64,000 nt of DNA from Methanofollis ethanolicus (GTDB taxonomy: Archaea > Halobacteriota > Methanomicrobia > Methanomicrobiales > Methanofollaceae): the NCBI RefSeq assembly GCF_001571385.1, contig NZ_BCNW01000001.1, positions 744,001 through 808,000 on the forward strand, written 5' to 3'. The translations under genes and the position numbers were made by a program. The notes beneath the pieces were generated by a model that did not search any database, was not told where the DNA came from, and was given only the letters and a program-made list of their open reading frames with translations. Numbering within the stretch: the stretch's first letter is position 1; each line of letters begins with the position of its first letter. Below are positions 55,335-64,000 of this stretch, piece after piece.

Positions 55335-56530
55335 AGGACCACCTCCACCTCGTCGCCCTCCTCAAGGCCTTCCCGCCCTGCCGGAACGACGACAAGGCCG
55401 TCGCTCTTCACCAGGGTGTTCAGCAGGCCCGACTTCCCGAAGACAGGCGTCGCCTGTCCCCCCTCGACACTGACGCGGACATAGTCCTCTCGCCCCTTTG
55501 CCGAGGGGATGTTCGCAGCAAGCCGCGCCCGCACCCGGCGCACAGGCACGGGCGCGCCCGAGAGCGCCGCGAACAGGTGGCCGACCACCGCCGCCAGGAC
55601 GACATAGGCCGATCCCGGGTGGCCGGGCAACCCGATCACCGGCGTCTCCCCGACCGTCCCGATGATCGTCGGTTTCCCCGGTGAGATGGCGATCCCGTGG
55701 ACCAGCACCTCGCCGAGGTCGGCGATCACCCGTGCGGTCATGTCCCGCATGTCCTTCGAACTCCCGCCCGAGATGAGGACGCAGTCGCACTCCCTGACGG
55801 CCTCTTCGAGGACCGGCCTGAGGAGCGCCGGGTCGTCCCTTATGATGCCGTAGCGTACCGGTTCGCACCCGTGCTCACGCACGAAGCCCGCGCACAGGTA
55901 GACGTTGGCGTCCCGCACCTGTCCGGGCGCGAGGTCGGCCTCCACCGGCACCACCTCGTTTCCCGTCGATATGATCCCGACACGCGGCAGTCCGAGCACC
56001 CTGACCGCGGCCACCCCTGCCGAGGCAAGGACGCCGAGGTCCTGCGGGGTGAGACGCCGCCCCGCCTTGAGGACGACAGCCCCGGTCGCAAAGTCCTCGT
56101 CATGGGAGAGCACGTTCTCTCCGGGCGCGACCGGCTTCTGGACGAGCACCTCGTCCCCGACCGCCTCCGAGTATTCGATCATGGCGACGGCGTCCGCCCC
56201 TGCCGGGAGCACCCCGCCTGTCGGGATATACCAGCAGGTACCGGCGTCCACCTTTCCCGGCGGCGCCCGGCCCATCTCGATCCTCCCCTGTAAGGAGAGC
56301 ATCGCCGGGATCGCCTCCGAGGCGCCGGTCGTGTCCGACGCCTTCACGGCATACCCGTCCACCACCGAGCGGTCGAAACCGGGCAGGTCGTGGCCCGCCC
56401 TGACGTCGTCGGCGAGCACCCGGTGGAGGGCGTCTTCCAGCCGCACCTCTTCGGTGTCGACAGGCCGGGCGGTCGAGAGGACGACCTCCACGGCCTTTGC
56501 GACCGGCACCACATCGAGAAAGAGGCTCAT
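55328..56530 (-). CDS. moeA: Molybdopterin molybdotransferase MoeA
   Basis: This is a 400-residue MoeA enzyme that ligates molybdate to adenylylated molybdopterin. Motifs include D-R-S-V-V-D-G-Y-A near 58, S-G-G-S-S-K-D near 255 and G-L-P-G-H-P-G-S near 305. The start at 56530 is favoured because it overlaps the stop of the upstream small gene as ATGA; an ATG at 56539 would extend it by three codons. It is followed directly by the second MoeA-type gene, a pair typical of archaea. Confidence 0.92.
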   Translation of the reverse strand: MSLFLDVVPVAKAVEVVLSTARPVDTEEVRLEDALHRVLADDVRAGHDLPGFDRSVVDGYAVKASDTTGASEAIPAMLSLQGRIEMGRAPPGKVDAGTCWYIPTGGVLPAGADAVAMIEYSEAVGDEVLVQKPVAPGENVLSHDEDFATGAVVLKAGRRLTPQDLGVLASAGVAAVRVLGLPRVGIISTGNEVVPVEADLAPGQVRDANVYLCAGFVREHGCEPVRYGIIRDDPALLRPVLEEAVRECDCVLISGGSSKDMRDMTARVIADLGEVLVHGIAISPGKPTIIGTVGETPVIGLPGHPGSAYVVLAAVVGHLFAALSGAPVPVRRVRARLAANIPSAKGREDYVRVSVEGGQATPVFGKSGLLNTLVKSDGLVVVPAGREGLEEGDEVEVVLW

Positions 56531-56709
56531 CTGAAGCAACCCAGCTGGCAGGAGCGGATCTTGATCTTCGGGTCGTGGCGGTTACAGTACCGGGCGATGT
56601 CCATCTTTGGTATGTCGTATTTTTCGCTGATGGCAAACGCCTGCTCACACCCGATCTCGGTGGTGATCCCGCTCTCGGCGAATGCCTTCTCGATCAGTTC
56701 TTTGTCCAT
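56527..56709 (-). CDS. Small cysteine-containing protein in the moeA operon
   Basis: This 60-residue soluble protein is mostly helical with four cysteines, including a C-terminal C-Q-L-G-C-F-R. I cannot name a family. The gene has GGTGATC just upstream, an excellent match to the 16S rRNA end. It overlaps moeA by four bases (ATGA), which argues that it is real and translationally coupled with molybdopterin genes. A metal or cofactor accessory role is conceivable but unproven. Confidence 0.7.
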   Translation of the reverse strand: MDKELIEKAFAESGITTEIGCEQAFAISEKYDIPKMDIARYCNRHDPKIKIRSCQLGCFR

Positions 56710-56788
56710 GATGAGATGATCACCCTCAAAAAAGATAGTATTTCCGCCTCTGGCAAGACTTTAGCCCCTGCAGACAAAACCATCACTC

Positions 56789-58117
56789 ATGCATATTGCC
56801 TTCCTTCACTCGGCCATCGACCCTGCGGGACGAAACCTCGCCCGCCGGATCCGGGAACTCCGTGCAGAACGGGACGACTGGCCTCTCTGCCGGGCGGCAT
56901 CTCTCTCCTTCCACGAGAGCGGAGGGCGCCTCATCTACGCGGAGGGTGCCGACAGGGACCTCGGCGCCGACATCCTTGTCTTCCTCTCCCGGCACTCGAG
57001 TTCGCACCCGACGCCGGCCCTCACCGTCCATGTCACCGGCAACTATGGGGAACCGGTCTTCGGCGGGGAGGCCCGGACCCTCGCCCCCGCGGCCCCGGCG
57101 ATGATGCACGCCGTCCTCCGCGGTCTTGCCCGCCATGCCCCGCCCGGCTACCGCGCCAGTTACGAGGCGACCCACCACGGCCCGACGACCCTTGGCACTC
57201 CCTCTCTCTTCGTCGAGATCGGGAGCACCGAGACCGAGTGGAACGACCCTGCCGCGGCCGACGCCGCCGCCCGCGCCGTCCTGGAGGCCGTGCCCGAGGA
57301 CGCGGTCCCTCTTGTCGGCTTCGGCGGCACCCACTATGCCGTCCGCCAGACCGAGATCGCGCTCTCATCGAAGGGGGCCTTCGGCCACATCGCGCCCTCG
57401 CGAGAAGTCCCCGGTCTCGACCGCGACCTCGTCGCCGCCATGGCCCGGCAGACCGGGGCGGTCGCCGCCTACCTCGACAGAAAAGCTCTTGCAAAACCCG
57501 ACGCAGACCGTCTCCAGGAGATCCTCGCCGACACCGGGCTGCCCGTCCTCTCGGAAGGTGAGATCACCGGTATCGGGGACCTCTCCTGGGAGACGTACAC
57601 GGCCGTTCGCGCGACGGCAGAAAAAATCGCACCGGGCTGCCGCGTCCATATCGGCACCCTTGCAGGGACGGGCGATCCGGTCGTTGTGACGATACCTGCG
57701 GCTCTCGTTTCAGAGGCGGATAAAGCCGACCCGAAAGCGTTCAGGGAGGCACTGGATCTCCTCCCCGCGGCATCGGTCGCTGGGGAGCACGGGGAGATCC
57801 TCCCGGCGTTCATCACCTTCGCGAATCAAAGAGAAGAAATAATACATTATTTAATATCCCTGTGTATTAAAATCATAGATGATCGGTGGAGCACTGCAGC
57901 TGAAGGGGACGACCTCGTCATCATGAAGGCGAGGTTCGACCCCGATACGGCCCGGCAGCTCGGGGTTCCGAAAGGCCCGCTCTTCGGACGTCTTTCGAGC
58001 GGTCAGCCCGTCGAGGTCGGAGGGCGGACGATCACCCCGACCATGGTCAGTTCCTGCAGTGAAACACGCATCCACATCCCGGGGTTGGAGAGGTATATCG
58101 ATGAAGTCCATAGTTGA
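56789..58117 (+). CDS. dtdA: D-aminoacyl-tRNA deacylase, archaeal type
   Basis: This is a 442-residue enzyme of the DtdA family that removes D-amino acids mis-attached to tRNA. It shows F-L-S-R-H-S-S near 70, H-V-T-G-N near 85, Y-E-A-T-H-H-G-P near 128, E-I-G-S-T-E near 147 and G-F-G-G-T-H-Y near 178. The C-terminal 140 residues include [11 protein letters not shown], similar to the C-terminal signature of RNase Z. Some archaeal relatives are only about 270-280 residues, so this is the long form. The gene overlaps ftsZ by 17 bases. Confidence 0.88.
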   Translation: MHIAFLHSAIDPAGRNLARRIRELRAERDDWPLCRAASLSFHESGGRLIYAEGADRDLGADILVFLSRHSSSHPTPALTVHVTGNYGEPVFGGEARTLAPAAPAMMHAVLRGLARHAPPGYRASYEATHHGPTTLGTPSLFVEIGSTETEWNDPAAADAAARAVLEAVPEDAVPLVGFGGTHYAVRQTEIALSSKGAFGHIAPSREVPGLDRDLVAAMARQTGAVAAYLDRKALAKPDADRLQEILADTGLPVLSEGEITGIGDLSWETYTAVRATAEKIAPGCRVHIGTLAGTGDPVVVTIPAALVSEADKADPKAFREALDLLPAASVAGEHGEILPAFITFANQREEIIHYLISLCIKIIDDRWSTAAEGDDLVIMKARFDPDTARQLGVPKGPLFGRLSSGQPVEVGGRTITPTMVSSCSETRIHIPGLERYIDEVHS

Positions 58118-59195
58118 AGAGGCATTATCACGGGCACGAGACGAGTTTGAGACCGCCGTCCAGCCGGATGACGACCTTGAGGAACTCCTGCGAGACCTCA
58201 AGACCGAGATCGTCGTCGTCGGGTGCGGCGGCGGTGGCTCGAACACGATGACCAGGATCGCCGAGGAAGGCGTGGTGGGAGCGCGGCTCATCGCGGTCAA
58301 CACCGACGCCCAGCACCTGATCCGCACCAAGGCCGACAAGAGGATCCTCATCGGCCGCCAGCGGACGCGCGGCCTCGGCGCCGGTTCCATTCCCCAGATC
58401 GGCGAGGAAGCCGCCCTGGAGAACGAGGACCAGATCAAGACGTCCCTGGAGGGTGCCGACATGGTCTTCATCACCACCGGCCTCGGCGGCGGCACCGGCA
58501 CCGGCTCGGCCCCGATCGTCGCAAAGGCCGCGCACGAAGAGGGCGCACTGACGATCGCCGTCGTCACCCTCCCCTTCACCTCCGAGGGATCGATCCGGTC
58601 GGAGAACGCGGAGGCCGGTCTTGAACGCCTGCGCGACGTCGCCGACACCGTCATTGTCGTCCCGAACGACCGTCTCCTCGAAGTCGTGCCGCGTCTGCCC
58701 CTCTATGCCGCCTTCAAGGTTGCCGACGAGGTGCTCATGCGGGCGGTCAAGGGGATCACCGAACTGATCACCGTGCCCGGCCTCGTGAACCTGGACTTCG
58801 CCGATGTGCGGACCGTGATGGAGCGCGGCGGCGTCGCCATGATCGGCATGGGCGAGTCCGACGCCGAGGACAAGGCTGCCGACTCCGTGAAAAAGGCCCT
58901 GCGTTCGCCTCTTCTCGACGTGGACATCTCCGGCGCGACCGCCGCGCTTGTCAATGTCGTCGGCGGCCCCGACATGACGATGGCCGAAGCCGAGGGTGTC
59001 GTCCAGGAGGTCTACAACAGGATCGATCCCAGTGCCCGGATCATCTGGGGCGCCCAGGTCGACCCTGATATGCAGGGCAAGGTCCGGACGATGCTCGTCG
59101 TCACCGGTGTGAACTCCCCCCAGATCTATGGGCGGGGCGAGCGCAAGTCTCTTCCCCGCGTGGCGAAAGAATTTGATATAGACTTTCTGAGGTGA
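58101..59195 (+). CDS. ftsZ: Cell division GTPase FtsZ
   Basis: This is a 364-residue tubulin-like GTPase that forms the division ring. It has G-C-G-G-G-G-S-N near 38, signature G-G-G-T-G-T-G-S near 130, N-A-E-A-G-L near 176 and a conserved D-F-A-D-V near 233. The N-terminal extension of about 30 residues and a short tail (L-P-R-V-A-K-E-F) are archaeal FtsZ1-like. ATG 58101 is the natural start; upstream Met codons lie inside dtdA. It heads the secE-spt5-ribosomal protein cluster. Confidence 0.95.
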   Translation: MKSIVEEALSRARDEFETAVQPDDDLEELLRDLKTEIVVVGCGGGGSNTMTRIAEEGVVGARLIAVNTDAQHLIRTKADKRILIGRQRTRGLGAGSIPQIGEEAALENEDQIKTSLEGADMVFITTGLGGGTGTGSAPIVAKAAHEEGALTIAVVTLPFTSEGSIRSENAEAGLERLRDVADTVIVVPNDRLLEVVPRLPLYAAFKVADEVLMRAVKGITELITVPGLVNLDFADVRTVMERGGVAMIGMGESDAEDKAADSVKKALRSPLLDVDISGATAALVNVVGGPDMTMAEAEGVVQEVYNRIDPSARIIWGAQVDPDMQGKVRTMLVVTGVNSPQIYGRGERKSLPRVAKEFDIDFLR

Positions 59196-59200
59196 GATAG

Positions 59201-59401
59201 ATGGAGATCAATGTCGGATCCGAAAAACTCGGCTCTCTCTATGAGGAGTATATCCAGAAATACATCCGCGTCCTGAAACTGGCGCGGACGCCGTCCCGTG
59301 ATGAGTTTACCAAGATCGCCCTTGTTGCGGCAATGGGCGTCTTTATCATCGGTCTCATCGGGTTTACGATCTATGAGCTGATGCTCGTGCTGCCGCACTG
59401 A
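59201..59401 (+). CDS. secE: Protein translocase subunit SecE (Sec61 gamma)
   Basis: This is a 66-residue protein with one C-terminal membrane helix (about 40-62) preceded by an amphipathic helix with R-V-L-K-L-A-R-T-P-S-R-D-E-F, the SecE/Sec61gamma signature. It forms the SecYEG translocation channel. It starts five bases after the ftsZ stop, and its stop overlaps the spt5 ATG (TGATG). Confidence 0.92.
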   Translation: MEINVGSEKLGSLYEEYIQKYIRVLKLARTPSRDEFTKIALVAAMGVFIIGLIGFTIYELMLVLPH

Positions 59402-59877
59402 TGTCCATGACCAGCGAAATACAGACCCGGGTATATGCCGTCAAGACGACGGCAAAACAGGAGCGTGCCGTCGCGGACGGGATATATCGTGCGGTTCTGC
59501 ACGACCCGTCCTTCAAGGTGAAGGCGGTGGTCGCTCCCGATGAACTGAAAGGCTACGTCCTTGTCGAGGCCGATGAGCCCCACGCACGTATTGCCGAACT
59601 GATCGAGACGGTGCCGAGCGCCCGGACAGTGGTGCCCGGCGAGACCTCCCTTGCAGAGGTCGGCCATTATCTCGTTCCGAAACCGGCCGTGTCCGGTATC
59701 GACGAGGGTACGATCGTCGAGCTCATTGCCGGACCTTTCAAGGGGGAAAAGGCCGTCGTCAAGAGGGTCGACTCCTCCAAGGAGGAGATCACCGTCGAGT
59801 TGTACGAGGCCATGGTGCCGATCCCGATCACCGTGCGCGGCGACAATGTCCGCGTGATCGACCGTGGCGAAGCCTGA
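59401..59877 (+). CDS. spt5: Transcription elongation factor Spt5 (NusG)
   Basis: This is a 158-residue archaeal Spt5 with an N-terminal NGN domain (about 10-90) and a C-terminal KOW domain (G-P-F-K-G-E-K-A-V-V near 118). It clamps RNA polymerase with Spt4. The usual archaeal linkage secE-spt5-rpl11 is kept. ATG 59407 is an alternative start. Confidence 0.94.
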   Translation: MSMTSEIQTRVYAVKTTAKQERAVADGIYRAVLHDPSFKVKAVVAPDELKGYVLVEADEPHARIAELIETVPSARTVVPGETSLAEVGHYLVPKPAVSGIDEGTIVELIAGPFKGEKAVVKRVDSSKEEITVELYEAMVPIPITVRGDNVRVIDRGEA

Positions 59878-59910
59878 TCCTCTTCATCTTTTTTCCCGCT
59901 CCCTGTGATA

Positions 59911-59920
59911 GTATTAAGTG
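59911..59920 (+). promoter_or_regulatory. Putative promoter of the L11-L1-L10-L12 operon
   Basis: A TATA-like gtattaagtg box follows the T-run (59888-59894) that likely ends the spt5 transcript. GGTGAT (59974-59979) then precedes the rpl11 ATG by six bases and matches the 16S rRNA 3' end. Confidence 0.45.
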
Positions 59921-59985
59921 CGCACCGGGAAAACCTTAGTCACCCAGGCTCAGTACCCTTCTGGGAAAAGCATGGTGATTGTACT

Positions 59986-60462
59986 ATGGCAGAAACGGTC
60001 GAGGTATTAGTACCCGGTGGAAAGGCAACTGCAGGCCCACCTATTGGTCCTGCCCTGGGTCCCCTCGGTATCAACGTGAAAGCGGTCATTGACGAGATCA
60101 ATAAGAAGACCGCTGAATTCAACGGCATGCAGGTGCCGGTGACGATCGACGTCGACGAGAAGAAGAACTTCACCGTAACGGTGGGTATTCCTCCGACGAC
60201 AGCACTCGTCATGAAGGAAGCTGGTATCGAGAAGGGGTCCGGCGAGCCGTCCACTCAGTTCGTGGGTGATCTGCCGCTCGAGGCCGCTGTCAGAATCGCG
60301 CGCATGAAGTTCGACGACATGCTCTCCTACCGCCTGAAGTCGGCGGTCAAGGAAGTTGTCGGGACCTGTGTCTCTATCGGTGTGACGGTCGAAGGCCGCA
60401 AGCCGAAGGAGATGCTGGCAGCGATCGATGCGGGCGAGTTCGACAGTATGCTCGAGAACTAA
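59986..60462 (+). CDS. rpl11: Large ribosomal subunit protein uL11
   Basis: This is a 158-residue ribosomal protein that binds 23S rRNA at the GTPase centre. It carries P-G-G-K-A-T-A-G-P-P-I-G-P-A-L-G-P-L-G near the N-terminus and K-K-N-F-T-V-T-V-G-I-P-P-T. The start at 59986 is set by GGTGAT upstream. It is the first gene of the L11-L1-L10-L12 cluster. Confidence 0.96.
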   Translation: MAETVEVLVPGGKATAGPPIGPALGPLGINVKAVIDEINKKTAEFNGMQVPVTIDVDEKKNFTVTVGIPPTTALVMKEAGIEKGSGEPSTQFVGDLPLEAAVRIARMKFDDMLSYRLKSAVKEVVGTCVSIGVTVEGRKPKEMLAAIDAGEFDSMLEN

Positions 60463-60515
60463 ACGGGATTCATCCATAGGAGATCAAACACGGTCGTGTA
60501 CTATGGAGGCACGTA

Positions 60516-61160
60516 ATGGTTGAGAGAGAACAGATATTGAAGGCTGTGCAGGCGGCTCTTGAGACTGCGCCGGAACGCAAGTTCACGGAGAGCGTTGATC
60601 TCACGATCAACCTCAAGAATATCGACATGGCGCAGCCGAAAAACCGTATTGATGAGACTATCCTTCTCCCGCACGGTATGGGCACGCCGATAAAGGTCGC
60701 TGTCCTCGGAAAGGGCGAGATCACGACGCAGGCAAAAGAAGTCAACGTCGACCTGATCATCAGCCCCGAAGAGATCGAGCGCCTGGGCGGCGAGCCCCGT
60801 GAGGCACGGAAGATCGCAAACGAGTACCGCTTCTTCCTTGCGGAAACAAGCGTGATGGGTCTTGTGGGTCGCTGGCTCGGTCCGAGGCTCGGTCCCCGCG
60901 GCAGGATGCCGATGCCGATCCAGACCGGGATGGACGTCCGTCCGATCATCGAGAGGCTCCGCTCCTCGGTGAAGATCCGGTCGAAGGACAAGAAGGTCTT
61001 CCACGCGCCTGTGGGCAGCACCACGATGGCCCCTGAGGAACTTGCAGACAACATCGACGCGGTCATGAAAAAGATCGAGTCTGTGCTCGAGCAGGGTCCG
61101 CAGAATGTCCGCTCGGTCTATGTGAAGACGACCATGGGTCCGGCAGTGAGGCTGATCTAA
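60516..61160 (+). CDS. rpl1: Large ribosomal subunit protein uL1
   Basis: This is a 214-residue L1 that binds 23S rRNA at the stalk base near the E site. Signature G-R-W-L-G-P-R-L-G-P-R-G-R-M-P near 118. In Methanococcus L1 also represses its own operon through an mRNA mimic near the start of its gene; whether that holds here cannot be told without folding the 60463-60580 RNA. ggagg precedes the ATG. Confidence 0.96.
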   Translation: MVEREQILKAVQAALETAPERKFTESVDLTINLKNIDMAQPKNRIDETILLPHGMGTPIKVAVLGKGEITTQAKEVNVDLIISPEEIERLGGEPREARKIANEYRFFLAETSVMGLVGRWLGPRLGPRGRMPMPIQTGMDVRPIIERLRSSVKIRSKDKKVFHAPVGSTTMAPEELADNIDAVMKKIESVLEQGPQNVRSVYVKTTMGPAVRLI

Positions 61161-62011
61161 TGGCGCTCTACACTCACCACCTGCCCGTATGGAAGAAGAA
61201 CCAGGTCGATGAGATCAAGCAGCACTTTGTCGATTACCCGGTGGTCGGGCTCGTGGATATGTACGGTATCCCGGCGAGTCAGCTCCAGCACATCAGGCAG
61301 AACCTCCGCGAGGTCGCCTATATCAAGATGACCCGCAACACCCTGACCTCTCGTGCTCTCGACGAGGTCGGTGGCGAGGTCGCCACGATGGCCGGGCACA
61401 TTGCCGGACAGAGTGCGCTTATCTTCACGAAGGAAAACCCCTTCAAGCTCTACAAGCTCCTTGAGCAGACGAAGACGAAGATGGCCGCAAAGCCGGGCGA
61501 AACTGCTCCGGAGGACATCGTCGTTGCCAAGGGCCCGACGAGCTTCAAGCCCGGTCCGATCGTCGGCGAGCTTCAGCAGGCCGGCATTCCGGCCGTGATC
61601 GAGGCCGGCAAGGTCAAGATCAAGGACACGAAGACGGTCGTGAAGAAGGGCGAGGTCATCTCCGCGAAGATGGCCGACGTGCTCGCAAAGCTTGACGTCA
61701 AGCCGATGGATGTCGGTCTGATCCTTCGGGCGGCATTCCAGAACGGCACGGTGTTTGCACCTGAGACGCTCGCGATCGACGAGTCGGTCTACCTTGGCAA
61801 GATCACGCTCGCGGCCCAGCAGGCATTTAACCTGTCGGTGAACGCAGCGATCCCGACCACGGAGACGACCGGTGCGATCCTGGCGAAGGCCGTCCGCGAC
61901 GCCCGCAGCCTCGGTATCGAGGCCGGTGTCTACGAGAAGGATATCATCGACGCGATCATTGGAAAGGCGTACAGATCATCGCTTGCTCTGAAGGGAATTG
62001 TCGAAGAATAA
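61160..62011 (+). CDS. rpl10: Large ribosomal subunit protein uL10 (P0)
   Basis: This is a 283-residue archaeal L10/P0 that anchors L12 dimers. The N-terminal rRNA-binding part is conserved (R-N-T-L-T near 56, G-P-T-S-F-K-P-G-P near 130). The start overlaps the rpl1 stop by one base (TAATG). Archaeal L10 usually ends in an acidic P-stalk tail; here the tail is short, finishing K-G-I-V-E-E. Confidence 0.95.
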   Translation: MALYTHHLPVWKKNQVDEIKQHFVDYPVVGLVDMYGIPASQLQHIRQNLREVAYIKMTRNTLTSRALDEVGGEVATMAGHIAGQSALIFTKENPFKLYKLLEQTKTKMAAKPGETAPEDIVVAKGPTSFKPGPIVGELQQAGIPAVIEAGKVKIKDTKTVVKKGEVISAKMADVLAKLDVKPMDVGLILRAAFQNGTVFAPETLAIDESVYLGKITLAAQQAFNLSVNAAIPTTETTGAILAKAVRDARSLGIEAGVYEKDIIDAIIGKAYRSSLALKGIVEE

Positions 62012-62038
62012 AATTGAGAAAAATTTGAGGTGAATGAA

Positions 62039-62347
62039 ATGGAATACATCTACGCTGCACTGCTCCTGCACAACGCAGGCAAGGACATCAACGAAGAGAA
62101 TGTCAAGGCTGTTCTCTCCGCTGCCGGTATCGCCGCTGACGACGCTCGTGTGAAGGCCCTCGTGGCCGCACTCGACGGTGTTGACATTGAGGAGGCCATC
62201 TCGAAGGCCGCCGTCGCCACCGTTGCCGCTGCACCCGCCGCAGCCGCTCCGGCCGCAGCCGCCCCTGTTGAGGAAGAGGCTGAGGAAGAGAAGAAGGAAG
62301 AGGAAGAAGAGTCCGGCATGGCCGGCCTCGGTGCCCTCTTCGGCTAA
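62039..62347 (+). CDS. rpl12: Large ribosomal subunit protein P1/L12 (archaeal stalk)
   Basis: This is a 102-residue acidic stalk protein with an N-terminal helical dimerisation part ([11 protein letters not shown]), an Ala-rich hinge, an E/K-rich run and the universal C-terminal [10 protein letters not shown] that binds elongation factors. GAGGTGA precedes ATG 62039, setting the start over the GTG at 62030. Confidence 0.96.
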   Translation: MEYIYAALLLHNAGKDINEENVKAVLSAAGIAADDARVKALVAALDGVDIEEAISKAAVATVAAAPAAAAPAAAAPVEEEAEEEKKEEEEESGMAGLGALFG

Positions 62348-62364
62348 ATCTTTTTTTCTTTTCG
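62348..62364 (+). terminator. T-rich terminator of the ribosomal operon
   Basis: A T-rich stretch (atctttttttcttttc) directly follows the rpl12 stop, as expected for oligo-T termination by archaeal RNA polymerase. Confidence 0.55.
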
Positions 62365-62444
62365 GGTCGCGCTGCTGTCGGGCCCTGTTTATTGTTCCGC
62401 TGATTCTTCTGTGCAGACCGTAGGGTGGGAAACGATCCGGTCAG

Positions 62445-62932
62445 GGCTCTGGAGAAAATTGGTTTTTTTGGCTTTGGAGAAATCTTCCTCCATCGGTTGA
62501 TAGTGCGTGCTGATCCTCTGCCTTCCCGTTCGCCGGGGGACTTTTGCCCCCGGACCCCCGCGCGAGGATTGGTCCCGGGAAGAAAGGGTCGGAGTCCTGG
62601 AGGAGGAGGCCATCCCTGCCCCTATCGTAATGGCAGGGGGTATGGGGGGCGGCAGCCCCCCCGGACCAGACATGTCTGAACAGAATTTTTTCCCCTATCA
62701 CGTCAGGAAGTACTTTCCCGCGAGGGTTTTTACAAAGCCTTTTTTTGTAAAATTCCTGTTCTGGTGTGCCTGCACCGGGGGACTGCCTCGAAAATCTAAA
62801 ATTTTCTCGTGCTCCCTTCGGTCGCAGCCCCGGGTGAATGGTATGAGACGGCGGGGGATACACCCCTCTACTCTCAGGATCTGGATACACATCGATCCAA
62901 GCATGATCGAGCAGGAGTGTTTCCAAAGAACC
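62445..62932. repeat. Outer family A element carrying a nested copy
   Basis: The left end is GGCTCTGGAGAAA (62445-62457) and the right end TTTCCAAAGAACC (62920-62932). Once the inner element at 62470-62739 is taken out, the outer sequence continues aaatt...|...aaaattcctgttctgg, matching copy A2 at 40508. The outer repeat was thus hit by a second insertion. It occupies the gap between rpl12 and the M24 peptidase. Confidence 0.6.
62470..62739. repeat. Family A MITE-like element (copy A4), nested
   Basis: A 270-bp copy, GGCTTTGGAGAAA (62470-62482) to TTTTTACAAAGCC (62727-62739), almost the same as A1 at 10989-11256. Seven T lie on each outer side (62463-62469 and 62740-62746), compatible with a target duplication in an oligo-T site. 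Confidence 0.75.
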
Positions 62933-62979
62933 GCCCGAAACTTTGTTTCATACGCGGTTCAGCCGGGCCGAAAAAAAGG

Positions 62980-64000
62980 TCACCAGACCGGCATCAGGCC
63001 TGGGTGGTCGCCGGTGATGCACCGCCCCCCTGCGGGCGTGACCACGAAGGTGTTCTCGGTCCCCACCATGCCGACGCCCCTGATACCTTTCTTGGGTTCG
63101 ACCGCGAAGACCATGTTCTCCTCCAGGGGGTCGTCGAAACCCCGCGCGATCACCGGCATCTCGTCGACCTGGAGGCCGATGCCGTGGCCCAGGAACTTTG
63201 CCTGCCGTGCGCCGAAACCCATGAAGTTCTCACGAAACGCCGGCTCCAGGTCTCCCATGACGGCGTCGTAGATCGCCGACGGCACCGCCCCGGGCCGGAG
63301 CATCGCCGCGGTCCTGTGCTGGACCTCCACGCATCGCCGGTGGGCCAGGACCGCCTCGTCGGGGAGCGGGGCGCCGAACATATAGGTCATGGTCTTGTCG
63401 GTGTGGTAGCCCGCGACGCCGCACCCGACATCGACGAAGACCAGGTCGCCCCTCTTCAGCCGTCTCTCGCGGCTGCCGAGCAGGGGCACGGCCGGGGACA
63501 GGCCGTAACTGCCGCCCGGCCCGTCGAAGCAGGTGGGATAGATCGAACTCTCGCCGAACCCCACCTGCCCGACCGCCATCTCGGTGCCGAACCCGCCGAA
63601 CCGCACGATGCCCTGGTGGCCTTCCTCGACCATGACGTCATAGAGGGCGGTGATAAACGCCATCTCCGTCATTCCCTCCCGCAGGAGGCCGGGCACCCGC
63701 TCTTCGAGGACGCGGCGGTGGACCTCGCCGGCCCGCTCCATGCACCCGAGTTCGTACGCGCTCTTGACGGCCCTGACCTTCGCCGCCTGCCGGTCGAGGG
63801 ACTGCGTGTGGTCGAAGGGGAAATGTTTCCTGAACCTCTGCAGCAACGCGAGAGGCACCAGTTCTGTTTCCAGGTGCACGGTCCCGAACGGGTGGCCGAG
63901 GTCTCCCGCGGCGTCGCGGAAACTGCCCATCGGCCTGATGCAGGGAAAGAGCGACTCGTCGCAGGCCCTTTCGTAACTCCGGCGCACCCTGAATACGGCC
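62980..64000 (-). CDS. M24 family (Xaa-Pro type) metallopeptidase, 5' end cut by the window
   Basis: At least 340 residues of a creatinase/aminopeptidase-P-like protein. The pita-bread domain has D-V-G-C-G near 210, H-T-D-K-T-M-T near 217, H-G-I-G-L near 290, and E-N-M-V-F-A-V-E-P near 308, giving the dinuclear metal ligands. The frame stays open to the window edge (V-F-R-V-R-R-S-Y-E), so the N-terminal creatinase domain is only partly included. It is probably a cytosolic dipeptidase or aminopeptidase. Confidence 0.88.
   Translation of the reverse strand, partial: AVFRVRRSYERACDESLFPCIRPMGSFRDAAGDLGHPFGTVHLETELVPLALLQRFRKHFPFDHTQSLDRQAAKVRAVKSAYELGCMERAGEVHRRVLEERVPGLLREGMTEMAFITALYDVMVEEGHQGIVRFGGFGTEMAVGQVGFGESSIYPTCFDGPGGSYGLSPAVPLLGSRERRLKRGDLVFVDVGCGVAGYHTDKTMTYMFGAPLPDEAVLAHRRCVEVQHRTAAMLRPGAVPSAIYDAVMGDLEPAFRENFMGFGARQAKFLGHGIGLQVDEMPVIARGFDDPLEENMVFAVEPKKGIRGVGMVGTENTFVVTPAGGRCITGDHPGLMPVW

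Overview
The window reads as chromosomal DNA of a GC-rich hydrogenotrophic methanogen of the order Methanomicrobiales, most likely a Methanofollis/Methanoculleus relative. That assignment is inference. It rests on the archaeal gene order dtdA-ftsZ-secE-spt5-rpl11-rpl1-rpl10-rpl12, an MptE-type methanopterin gene, a CofA-like lactaldehyde dehydrogenase, a stand-alone sirohaem reductase-like protein, DtdA, Thg1, PEGA and PGF-type surface proteins, TATA-box promoters and many leaderless-looking starts. No rRNA, CRISPR array, phage or autonomous transposase is visible; one tRNA gene (Lys, CTT) is present.

Layout. 0.5-6.2 kb: an ArsB/NhaD-type permease, a TrmB regulator, a small sirohaem reductase-like protein, a winged-helix/FHA regulator directly followed by a membrane Ser/Thr kinase, and a Cys-rich secreted peptide. 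6.2-10.9 kb: a HTH-PAS regulator divergent from acetyl-CoA synthetase and an OFA-type MFS transporter. 11.3-14.8 kb: a giant secreted papain-like/beta-helix protein. 15.2-22.8 kb: lactaldehyde dehydrogenase, a sensor kinase broken by an in-frame TGA, HIT protein, aldo/keto reductase, iron-sulfur flavoprotein, and NudC. 22.8-27.9 kb: intein-containing class II ribonucleotide reductase and TrkH. 28.1-32.2 kb: an AT-richer accessory island with a RavA/ViaA-like pair. 32.4-40.5 kb: B12-radical SAM protein, membrane and PEGA surface proteins, and an ABC exporter whose ATPase is divergent from its two permeases. 41.3-45.2 kb: tRNA-Lys and a tightly overlapping RCK-DHH / mptE / radical SAM operon. 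45.4-47.1 kb: a low-GC cassette (54-residue protein plus HNH protein) followed by a cluster of repeats. 47.1-52.5 kb: M50 protease with CBS domains, PRC-barrel protein, Thg1 and IleS. 53.1-56.7 kb: LOG-like protein and a two-gene MoeA operon. 56.8-62.4 kb: translation, division and secretion operon. The right edge cuts an M24 peptidase.

The most striking non-gene signal is a set of short, ORF-less, GC-rich repeats with terminal inverted repeats. Family A ends in GGCTCTGTAGAAA-like repeats and is flanked by short direct repeats. Family B ends in GAG(N)3ATCCCAAAACT and is flanked by AAT on both sides in all three copies. The two families share a core between unrelated ends. One family A copy sits inside another, and several copies border the low-GC accessory genes. 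They look like non-autonomous (MITE-like) mobile elements. Other items worth following are the kinase gene split by one TGA, the intein placed immediately before the catalytic cysteine of ribonucleotide reductase, the RavA/ViaA-like pair with an added zinc finger, the FHA-regulator/kinase pair, and an ABC permease whose natural start appears to be a non-ATG codon.
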